NCBI GenBank assembly: GCA_043798435.1
Contig: JAZDOR010000146.1
Location: 1 to 15,790, forward strand
Direction: 5' to 3'
Source: JAGUXG01 sp043798435
GTDB taxonomy: Bacteria; UBA9089; UBA9088; JAGUXG01
Length of the DNA stretch: 15,790 bases
Part shown: positions 1 through 7,007 of the stretch, one piece after another
Layout: each line of letters begins with the position of its first letter
How positions within the stretch are numbered: the first letter of the stretch is position 1
The notes under the pieces: generated by a model
Told to the model about the DNA's origin: nothing
Seen by the model: only the letters and a program-made list of their open reading frames with translations
Database searches by the model: none
Program-made: the position numbers and the translations under genes

Positions 1-370
1 ATAATCTTCTCCTTCTTCTCTATGTGGAAACAAAAGGAAATAGTTATCCTTTATTGTTACAAACCGCAAAGACTTTAGGTCGCAGCGGATTACTTTCTAC
101 CTATCAGATGCTTTTGGACACATAGAGACCTATTTTCGTTAAGACAGGCAGCATCTTGGTTTGGGGATTACTAAGTGCCAGGATTGTGGACTAAAAGGTG
201 TCAATAGTCTTAGGGAAGAGTCTTTACATCAAGCTGTAGCTTAGAGTTGATGCTCGGTTTATGCTATCACCAAATTAGGGCTTGAAGGTCGCCTATTGAC
301 TATAGGTGAGAAGAGAAGGGCAAATGATAGGGCAATCTGGGACATCTACGACAGTCCTTGCGGGTCATAG
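1..370 (+). pseudogene. decayed DDE transposase, C-terminal remnant
   Basis: Reading frame starting at position 3 gives a stretch containing YPLLLQTAKTLG and ending near 118. The protein then continues in another frame from 116 as GHIETYFR, then DRQHLGLG, and runs to the stop at 368-370. This matches the usual end of IS4/IS701-like DDE transposases, where a 'PLLLxTN' strand is followed by 'RWxIExFFR..KQHLGLG' carrying the catalytic Glu. The remnant has one frameshift near 116 and in-frame stops at 140, 242 and 248, so it cannot be translated. Its 5' part lies outside the window. No terminal inverted repeat was recognised at the 3' side. The family assignment is from memory of the motif and is moderately sure; that the reading frame is broken is seen directly. 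Confidence 0.6.
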
Positions 371-489
371 AAGCGGTTAAGGAGAGGGGGGAAAAGAAGG
401 AAATTTTTGAAATTTGGGATTTTTGCCAAAGTTGAGTTAATAATTAAATATAATATTTTTAAATAGTAACATCAAGAACAAGAAATTTC
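371..489. other. AT-rich spacer upstream of rRNA promoter
   Basis: No gene is visible here. The part from about 430 to 470 is almost pure A/T and sits just upstream of the -35 box at 490. This is where a UP element that binds the RNA polymerase alpha subunit would lie in a strong rRNA promoter. The UP-element reading is inference from position and base composition. Confidence 0.4.
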
Positions 490-500
490 TTGACAAGAAA
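479..500. promoter_or_regulatory. palindromic operator-like site over rRNA -35 box
   Basis: CAAGAAATTTCTTG (479-492) is a perfect 14-bp palindrome. It overlaps a second inverted repeat, TTTCTTG-A-CAAGAAA (486-500). The half-site CAAGAAA thus occurs twice in direct orientation with one inverted copy between. The array covers the -35 hexamer at 490-495, the typical place for a repressor. The binding protein is unknown, and the palindrome could be chance in AT-rich DNA. Confidence 0.4.
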
Positions 501-518
501 TACCCTTTGTAATATACT
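490..518 (+). promoter_or_regulatory. sigma70-type promoter of the 23S-5S unit
   Basis: TTGACA at 490-495 and TATACT at 513-518 are separated by exactly 17 nt, close to the housekeeping sigma consensus. It lies 60 nt before the 23S gene and downstream of the transposase remnant. The spacing and match are seen directly; that it fires is inferred. Confidence 0.75.
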
Positions 519-538
519 TCTATTCTTAGAAAAGAGTC

Positions 539-550
539 TGTTCTTTGACA
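539..550 (+). promoter_or_regulatory. boxA-like rRNA antitermination element
   Basis: TGTTCTTTGACA resembles the rRNA leader boxA sequence (TGCTCTTTAACA in E. coli), bound by NusB/S10 to prevent Rho-dependent termination. It lies between the promoter and the 23S processing stem, as expected for an rRNA transcript leader. The match is good but not identical. Confidence 0.6.
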
Positions 551-555
551 ATTGA

Positions 556-574
556 AAGGATAAGCTGTGGTAGC
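556..574 (+). other. 23S processing stem, 5' strand
   Basis: AAGGATAAGCTGTGGTAGC pairs with GCTACCATAGGTTATCCTT at 3923-3941: 17 of 19 positions are Watson-Crick and one of the other two is a G-U wobble. Such stems bring the two ends of pre-23S RNA together and are cut by RNase III-type enzymes. Their presence on both sides confirms that the gene is complete and that both ends belong to one transcript. Confidence 0.75.
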
Positions 575-1108
575 GTAGGCAAGATATTAAGGGTATATGG
601 TGGATGCCTTGGCGAAGAAGAGCGATGAAGGACGTGGCTGGCTGCGATAAGCTACGGGGAGCCGTCGAGCAGGCTTTGAGCCGTAGATTTCCGAATGGGG
701 AAACCCGCTGGGGGTCATGCCTCAGCATCCATACCTGAATACATAGGGTATGTGAAGAAGACCAGGAGAAGTGAAACATCTCAGTATCCTGAGGAAGAGA
801 AAGAAACCTCGATTCTGAAAGTAGCGGCGAGCGAAATCGGAAGAGCCTAAACCACTTGTGTCAATAGCCTATACTGCGTTCCATAAGTGGTGTTGTAGGG
901 TCTAAATAGGGTAGAAGTATAGTATCACCCGGGAAGTTAAAAGATCCATTTTTTTAGCTGAATTGTACTGGAAAGACGAGCTATAAAAGGTGATAGCCCT
1001 GTAAGCGAAAAAATGGACTTCCTGTGTTTAGATTCCTGAGTAGGACGGGACACGAGAAACCCTGTCTGAATCTGGGAGGACCACCTCCTAAGGCTAAATA
1101 TCTTCTTC

Positions 1109-1148
<40 letters not shown>

Positions 1149-1198
1149 TACTGCGGAAGCAGAGTGAAATAGTACCTGAAACCGTATACCTACAAGCT

Positions 1199-1341
1199 GC
1201 CATAGGGCTATGCCAGGTTAGGTAGGAGACCTGGTTTAAGATTTCAGTGATGGATGTCTAAAAGAGAGGGCGTAAGCCTTCTTAAGTAAGACTCTGTCCT
1301 GTGTCTTAAACCTCCTTCTGGCCACTGGAATGCCTAATGGC
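1199..1341 (+). other. 23S helix 25 expansion
   Basis: Where E. coli has a short H25 of some 40 nt, this rRNA has about 143 nt. The base is closed by GCCAT (1199-1203) with ATGGC (1337-1341). Inside, GGTTTAAGA (1233-1241) pairs perfectly with TCTTAAACC (1304-1312), and AGAGGGC-GTAA-GCCTTCT (near 1264-1281) forms a hairpin with a GNRA loop. CCAGGT with ACCTGG (1213-1231) forms a side hairpin. There is no reading frame of note. H25 is a known site of intervening sequences in some bacteria. Confidence 0.7.
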
Positions 1342-1839
1342 GTGCCTTTTGCATAATGAGCCGGCGAGTTATTGGATATTGCCAGGTTAAGTGGTATGAG
1401 CCATAAAACCGTAGCGAAAGCGAGTCTGAATAGGGCGTTTAGTAGTATTCAATAGACCCGAAACTGAGTGATCTATCCATGGCCAGGGTGAAGCAGGGTT
1501 AAACCCCTGTGAAGGCCCGAACCGGTGTAGGTTGAAAACTGCTCGGATGAGCTGTGGATAGGAGTGAAAGGCCAATCAAACTCAGTGATAGCTGGTTCTC
1601 CCCGAAATGCCTTTAGGGACAGCCTCAGGTAATAAATTATGGTGGTAGAGCACTGAATGGACTAGGGGCCCGACAAAGGTTACCAAACCCAATCAAACTC
1701 CGAATGCTATAATTCGTATCCTGGGAGTGAGAAAGTGGGGGATAAGCTCCATTTTCTAAAGGGAAAGAACCCAGACCACCAGCTAAGGTCCCTAAGTACA
1801 AGCTTAGTGGAGAAGGATGTGGAGTTGCACAAACAACCA

Positions 1840-1871
<32 letters not shown>

Positions 1872-1950
1872 GAAAGCGTAATAGCTCACTGTTCGAGTGA
1901 CTCTGCGCCGAGAATCCAAGGGGGCTAAAAGCTTGTCACCGAAGCTGTGG

Positions 1951-2043
1951 ATATGAAGATAACTTACAGTTGATAGGAGAATGGTCAGTAACTTAGGTTA
2001 TTGACTGTAAACTTATCACTAAACTATAAGTGAGACTTTATAT
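1951..2043 (+). other. 23S helix 45 expansion hairpin
   Basis: This AU-rich insert of about 93 nt replaces the short H45 tip of E. coli. ATATGAAG (1951-1958) pairs with CTTTATAT (2036-2043). GTCAGTAAC (1984-1992) and GTTATTGAC (1997-2005) form a hairpin over a TTAG loop. H45 is a classic place for RNase III-excised intervening sequences (known in Salmonella), so the mature rRNA could be cut here. Cleavage is inference only. Confidence 0.65.
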
Positions 2044-2773
2044 GGTAGGGGAGCGTTCCATACGGAGCGAAGGTAGACCGTGAGGACTGCTGGACTGTAT
2101 GGAAGTGAGAATGCCGGCATGAGTAGCGATCAGGTGAGTGAGAACCTCACCCGCCGAAAACCTAAGGTTTCCTTGAGTAAAGCCAATCTGCTCAGGGTAA
2201 GTCGGATCCTAAGTCGAGGCCGAAAGGCGTAGGCGATGGAAAACAGGTTAAAATTCCTGTACCACCTTTTGTTGTTTTAGCGATGGGGTGACGTGGAAGG
2301 GTAGGCTGTGCGGTCTGTAGGATATGGCCGTCCAAGCCCAAAGGAGGAGCTTTTAAGTAATTAAAGGCTCTTAACTCTGAAGGGTGATGGGGACCTCGCG
2401 GCGAGAGCCAAGTGGGGAAGTAGCCAATCCCATACCACCCAGAAAAACCCCTAAGTGAGACAAAGGGTGTCCGTACCGCAAACTGACACAAGTAGGTGAG
2501 TAGAATATACTAAGGTGCTCGAGATAACCCTGGTTAAGGAACTCGGCAAGTTAACCCCGTAACTTCGGGAGAAGGGGTCCCATAAGGGTATGAAGGTTTA
2601 CCTTTATGCCTAAGTGGGCGCAGTGAAATGGCCCAGGCGACTGTTTAATAAAAACACAGGTCTCTGCTAAGTCGTAAGACGATGTATAGGGACTGACACC
2701 TGCCCGGTGCTGGAAGGTTAAGAGGAGGAGTTAGTTCTTCGCAAGAAGGACGAAGCCCTGAATTGAAGCCCCA

Positions 2774-2858
<85 letters not shown>

Positions 2859-3364
2859 TCTGGGCACTGTCTCAACCAGGGACTCGGCGAAATTGTAGTG
2901 CCAGCGAAGATGCTGGCTACCCGCAGCTAGACGAAAAGACCCCGGGACCTTTACTATAACTTGGCATTGGATTTGGGTATGTTATGTGCAGGATAGGTGG
3001 GAGGCTATGAGATGAGGGCGTCAGCTCTCATGGAGCCATCCTTGAGATACCACCCTTAGCATATTTAGACCCTAACCTGCCTCTGTGAAACCAGAGAAGG
3101 AACAGTGCCTGGTGGGTAGTTTAACTGGGGCGGTTTCCTCCTAAAAAGTAACGGAGGAGTCCAAAGGTTCCCTCAGTGTGTTTGGCAATCACACGAAGAG
3201 TATAAAGGCATAAGGGAGCTTGACTGTGAGACTGACAAGTCGAGCAGGTGCGAAAGCAGGGCTTAATGATCCGGCGGTTCTGAGTGGAAGGGCCGTCGCT
3301 CATCGGACAAAAGGTACCCCGGGGATAACAGGCTTATCTGACCCAAGAGTCCATATCGACGGTC

Positions 3365-3406
<42 letters not shown>

Positions 3407-3922
3407 GAGCAGGTCCCAAGGGTTCGTCTGTTCGCCGATTAAAGCGGTACGTGAGCTGGGTTTAGAACGTCGTGAGACAGTTCGGTCTCTATCTGCTGTG
3501 GGCGTAGGAGATTTGAAGGGGAGCTGTCCTTAGTACGAGAGGACCAGGATGGACTGACCTCTAGTGTACCAGTTGTCCCGCCAGGGGCAGTGCTGGGTAG
3601 CTATGTCGGGAAGGGATAATCGCTGAAGGCATATAAGCGAGAAACCCACCCCAAGATGATATCTCCCGTGACACTGGAGAACCTTTGTGGTGGAGGTTAA
3701 AAGAGGAAGGAGTAATCTTTCTGATGATAACCTTACAGAAAAGGTTTTCTATTCCCTCAAGACCCCAGAAAGACTATCTGGTTGATAGGCGGTAGGTGGA
3801 AGCTGGGTAATCAGTTGAAAGCTCAAGTTGGAAGGAGAAGAGAAGAGGTTGCAAGACCAATTTTTTGATTTGACCAACTTGGGAGCCGAGCCGTACTAAT
3901 CGGTCGTGCGTCTTGCGTCTAT

Positions 3923-3941
3923 GCTACCATAGGTTATCCTT
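3923..3941 (+). other. 23S processing stem, 3' strand
   Basis: GCTACCATAGGTTATCCTT is the partner of 556-574 (see that entry). It follows the mature 3' end TCTTGCGTCT closely, which itself pairs with the 5' end near 576-583. Confidence 0.75.
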
Positions 3942-3990
3942 TATAAAGAAAAGTTGTAACTATATGATCCAAGTGAAGTATGAAACATAA

Positions 3991-4083
3991 CTCATTGCAA
4001 ATTGCAAAATTAGCAATTAGCATTTCAAAATAAATCTCCTTCATTTTGCATTGCTAATTTTACATTGATAATTTTGTAATGAA
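3991..4083. repeat. imperfect inverted repeat in 23S-5S spacer
   Basis: The spacer between 23S and 5S holds no tRNA. Its middle is an AT-rich imperfect inverted repeat with arms of about 41 nt (3991-4031 and 4043-4083). The arms are made of short runs such as ATTGCAAATTGCAAAATTAGC that repeat with a period of about 7-8. It is transcribed in the pre-rRNA and may fold between the two genes. The arm pairing is only moderate, about 60 percent by eye. Confidence 0.5.
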
Positions 4084-4128
4084 TTTCCTCTGTGCTTCAA
4101 GTGGTTAAAGTGTTACAATGTCTTATAT

Positions 4129-4246
4129 TCCCCGTGACTATATCGAGGGGGAAACACCCGTTCCCATTCCGAATACGGTCGTTAAGCCCCTCAGAGCCGA
4201 TGGTACTATACTGGTAACGGTATGGAAGAGTAGGTCGTTGCGGGGA
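4129..4246 (+). rRNA. rrf: 5S ribosomal RNA
   Basis: A 118-nt gene with the terminal helix TCCCCG (4129-4134) pairing with CGGGGA (4241-4246). It has the conserved core CCCATTCCGAATACGG followed by GTTAAGCCCC, and a loop E / helix IV-V region ending in GAGTAGGTCGTTGCGGGG. It lies about 208 nt after 23S in the same orientation, so the two are almost surely co-transcribed. The helix is followed by a T-rich run (to about 4260) that could serve as a weak terminator before the next gene. Confidence 0.95.
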
Positions 4247-4272
4247 TTGTTCTTATTTTTAGGAGGTGTAAA

Positions 4273-5020
4273 ATGAAGAAGTTATTAGCATTTCTGGTTC
4301 TCCTTCCTCTTTGTGGATGGACAGGGACAGTGACTGAATCAGAGGTTACCAAGATGATTGGTGACCTCCAGGAAGGGTTTGCTGGTGCTATTTCTACAGG
4401 GGTTTTGGGTCCACCAAAGACTATGGGTCGAGGCCATTTCTCTTTGGGTCTCCTGGTTGCTGGCTGTCCGATAAAATACATAAGCCCAGATACAGAGAAA
4501 GAAGAGAGCGTTCCCTTTGCTATGCCATCCATCTATGCAAGGCTTGGAGTCTCAAAATCTTGTGATATAGGGGATAAAATATGCTTATGTTCCAAAGGTA
4601 GAACCCATTAAGTCTGGAAGCTATTATGGTGCAGAGGTAAGAAAAGGAATCTTAAAGGAGACTACAGTCAAGCCTGACATTTCTCTTAGCCTTGCTTACA
4701 ATAAATTCAAGATTGATGTTGAAGAAAATGGAGAATATGGTATGGATTGGGATGTCTCAAACTATGGGGCAAAGCTATTGGTGAGTAAAAAACTACCCCT
4801 ACTCAATCCTTATGCAGGTATAGGCTTTGATAAGTATTCAAGTAAGATAGACTATAGCATTTCAGACCAAAATATAAACAATGGAATAAAGAAAAATGGC
4901 AATCCATTGCGGATGCTGGCAGGGTGCGAGCTCAATCTTCTCCTTGTCAAGATTTCGGCTGAGCTTAATCGCTTTGGAGATACCAATATTTACGCTATGT
5001 CAGGGAGGATAGGTTTTTAG
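4273..5020 (+). pseudogene. outer-membrane beta-barrel-type protein, frameshifted
   Basis: A strong ribosome site (AGGAGGTG, 4261-4268) precedes the ATG at 4273. The first frame encodes a signal peptide (MKKLLAFLVLLPLCGWTGT) and about 100 residues, including GRGHFSLGLLVAG and IYARLGVSKSCDIGDKI, then stops at 4609. From about 4580 the other frame continues smoothly as AYVPKVEPIKSGSYYGAEVR, LSLAYNKFKI, YGAKLLVSKKLPLLNPYAGIG and ends in YAMSGRIGF at 5020. One extra base near 4577-4583 explains the break. Rejoined, the product is about 248 aa with alternating polar/apolar strands and a C-terminal Phe, as in outer-membrane barrels. I do not recognise a named family with certainty. The rest of both frames is free of stops, so this is either a very recent mutation or a sequencing/assembly error. 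Confidence 0.7.
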
Positions 5021-5085
5021 TCACTACAAAAAATAACTATTACATTAGGTGTTTTAGAGATACAGGAGACTGTAAAAGAACATTG

Positions 5086-6342
5086 ATGCAGACAATTCAC
5101 TCAAAATTAGCTTTATTGGTTCTGTCATTTATACTTTTCAGTGGTAAAGAAGTCTCCTTTGCTGAAGAAATAACAGTCTCTACCCTCAGTCAAAGAGAAG
5201 TAGCCTTTGAAGAAGATTTCGAGGCGACTCCTTATCCACCCCATAAATTTATGACCCTTGGTGCTATACGAATGTATCAATTACTTATTGCTCCATCGAA
5301 AGGGAGTAATTGCCCGATGTACCCTCATTGTTCCCTTTATGGGCAGATGGCTTTTGAAAGATACAATCCAATGCAGGCTTTTATTATGACTGCTGATAGA
5401 CTCCACCGCTGTGGACACGACCTTACGAACTATGATTCTGTAGAAATCAATGACTCTGTCAGGTTCGAAGACCTTCTTCCTGATTCAAGGTCTGAAAAAA
5501 GAGTTCTTCCTCAAGTTGATTTAGTTAATGCTTCTTCTGACCCTACCTTTATTTTACAACAATCTAATGAACAAAACGAGGATAACCGTATCTTTGTCTT
5601 TGCTGAAGAATTGTTTAGAAGGAAAGAGTTTAATGTCGCTCTGACCGAATATCAGCGTTTAATGGTCTATTTTCCAGACTCAAGCTTTAAACCCCTGGCT
5701 GCCAAGAGGTCTCTTCAATGCTACTACCAATCAGAGCAATATCTGGAAACAGTTCACTTGGGTGAGGAGATACTTAAGAATGGGCTTGCCAAAAACGATG
5801 AGATGGAGATTAAGTTCTATATTGGAGCCAGCTATTTTAGGCTGAAGAACTTTCCAAAGGCAAGGGCAGAATTTCAAAAGATAACTGGAGCAATGGAGGA
5901 TAAAGCCTCTCTTCTTACAGGGTTGGCCTTCGTGAATGAAGAAGAATGGGAAGAAGCCCAAAAAAGTTTTTCTAGTATCTTGCCAGAATCAGGGTTCTAT
6001 AAAAAGGCTGAAGAACTGAAAGGGTTGGCTGGTAAGGGGCCATCACTCAACCAAAAGAATCCCAAGGTAGCTGGGGTTTTGGCAATCGTTCCTGGAATGG
6101 GCTATCTGTATGATGGTTACAAACAGACAGCCGTGTCTTCATTTATTGTTAATGGCCTTTTCTTCTGGGCTACATCTGAGGCATTCAAGAAGGATAATGA
6201 GGGACTAAAACCAATAATGGGAGTCTTGAGTTTTGGCTGGTATGCAGGCAACATCTATGGCTCAGTTGTCAGTGCCCATAGGAAGAATGAGAGAATAAAA
6301 AGGGATTTTCTAAAGCAGTTCAATCCGGGATTTGATTTTTGA
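5086..6342 (+). CDS. secreted YidD-like / TPR / membrane fusion protein
   Basis: A 418-aa protein. Residues 1-27 look like a signal peptide (LALLVLSFILFSG...SFAEE). Residues 56-112 resemble YidD, the small membrane-protein insertion efficiency factor: IRMYQLLIAPSKGSNC, then YPHCSLYG, then DRLHRCGHD, with cysteines at 76, 82 and 109. Residues of about 160-310 are TPR-like helical repeats (FRRKEFNVALTEYQRL, YFRLKNFPKARAEFQKI, EEEWEEAQKSF). Residues 329-396 hold small-residue-rich hydrophobic segments (IVPGMGYLYDGYKQ onward). YidD is normally about 80 aa and cytoplasmic, so the signal peptide and fusion are unusual. A TTG at 5083 is in frame, but ATG at 5086 is preferred. The nearest ribosome site, AGGAG at 5064-5068, is rather far (17 nt). 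The function, perhaps in envelope assembly, is inferred. Confidence 0.75.
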   Translation: MQTIHSKLALLVLSFILFSGKEVSFAEEITVSTLSQREVAFEEDFEATPYPPHKFMTLGAIRMYQLLIAPSKGSNCPMYPHCSLYGQMAFERYNPMQAFIMTADRLHRCGHDLTNYDSVEINDSVRFEDLLPDSRSEKRVLPQVDLVNASSDPTFILQQSNEQNEDNRIFVFAEELFRRKEFNVALTEYQRLMVYFPDSSFKPLAAKRSLQCYYQSEQYLETVHLGEEILKNGLAKNDEMEIKFYIGASYFRLKNFPKARAEFQKITGAMEDKASLLTGLAFVNEEEWEEAQKSFSSILPESGFYKKAEELKGLAGKGPSLNQKNPKVAGVLAIVPGMGYLYDGYKQTAVSSFIVNGLFFWATSEAFKKDNEGLKPIMGVLSFGWYAGNIYGSVVSAHRKNERIKRDFLKQFNPGFDF

Positions 6343-6353
6343 TAGAATATATG

Positions 6354-6374
6354 GGGCCTTTCTCGGGGCCCTTT
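6354..6374 (+). terminator. weak hairpin terminator candidate
   Basis: GGGCC (6354-6358) and GGCCC (6367-6371) form a 5-bp GC stem followed by only three T residues. It lies just after the stop of the YidD-fusion gene and about 35 nt before the next start. The short stem and short T run make it a weak candidate. Confidence 0.3.
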
Positions 6375-6407
6375 AGATAAAATTTTTTCAAAAAGGAGGT
6401 GATAAAA

Positions 6408-6929
6408 ATGTTAAGGATGTTTAATAAAAAGGGAGGTTTATCTAAGGCTGTTGCCATAGGGATAATAGGTGCTTTTATGGCGAATTTTAGCCTGCCTACT
6501 ATGGCTTTTGCCGGTGTTAAGATTCCAGCTGGAACACCTGTAATTGTCGCTGTAAATGTAGCCATAACTCCAGAGGCAGTAAACATAGGTGATGCAGTAG
6601 AGCTTTCTGTGACCTCTGATGTTGTGGTTGATGGAAAAGTGGTTATAAAGGCAGGTGCCAGAGCAAGTGGTGAGGTGACTAATGCCAAGAAGAGAAACTA
6701 TATTGGCATACCTTCTGAAATTGCGATTTCAGTCCGAAGTGTGCAGGCAGTAGATGGAACAACCGTTATGCTCTCTGGAACAAAGGTGGTGAAAGGCAAA
6801 GACAAGATGCTAACCAGTATTGGTCTTTCGTTGATCTGTTGCATTCTCTTTGCTGGAATGAAAGGCGGAGATGCTTCAATATCTGCTGGTACTCCAATAA
6901 CATGCACAGTTGCCATAACAACCCAATAA
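6408..6929 (+). CDS. small exported protein of unknown function
   Basis: A 173-aa product. A GTG at 6399 is in frame but falls inside the very strong ribosome site AAGGAGGTGA (6393-6402), so ATG at 6408 is the start. Residues 1-35 look like a signal peptide (KAVAIGIIGAFMANFSLPTMAFA, cleaved after AFA). The mature part is rich in beta strands and has the pattern IPAGTPVIVAVNVAI, VVVDGKVVIKAGARASGEV, VQAVDGTTVMLSGTKV. This alternation of 'aGt', 'vvikaGa..sGeV' and 'avDGt.v.Lsg' is common in small periplasmic proteins, but I cannot name a family with certainty. A hydrophobic stretch (SIGLSLICCILFAGM) near residues 138-152 may be a membrane segment or buried core, and the end returns to an 'SAGTPITCTV' strand. 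It is likely periplasmic or outer-membrane associated. The excellent ribosome site suggests high expression. Confidence 0.75.
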   Translation: MLRMFNKKGGLSKAVAIGIIGAFMANFSLPTMAFAGVKIPAGTPVIVAVNVAITPEAVNIGDAVELSVTSDVVVDGKVVIKAGARASGEVTNAKKRNYIGIPSEIAISVRSVQAVDGTTVMLSGTKVVKGKDKMLTSIGLSLICCILFAGMKGGDASISAGTPITCTVAITTQ

Positions 6930-6951
6930 CCTATAGACGGATGAGAAAGAA

Positions 6952-6982
6952 AAAGGGGTAGATAGTACATATCTACCCCTTT
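6952..6982 (+). terminator. strong hairpin, likely intrinsic terminator
   Basis: AAAGGGGTAGATA (6952-6964) pairs perfectly over 13 bp with TATCTACCCCTTT (6970-6982) around the loop GTACA. The stem ends in A/T pairs, giving an A tract before and a T tract after, so it could stop transcription from either side. It separates the small exported protein gene from the next gene, whose start is at 7008. Confidence 0.7.
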
Positions 6983-7007
6983 ACCGCATCAAAGGAGTAA
7001 ATTCAAG

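Noticed and set aside
3921..4128. tRNA gene in the 23S-5S spacer
   Set aside because: No cloverleaf, no GGTTCGAATCC-like T arm and no CCA end is seen; the spacer is an AT-rich inverted repeat.
5731..5961. Minus-strand frame within the YidD-fusion gene
   Set aside because: Shadow of the longer + strand gene, without ribosome site or recognisable product.
6399..6407. GTG start for the small exported protein
   Set aside because: The codon lies inside the ribosome-binding sequence; ATG 6408 has correct spacing and starts the signal peptide properly.
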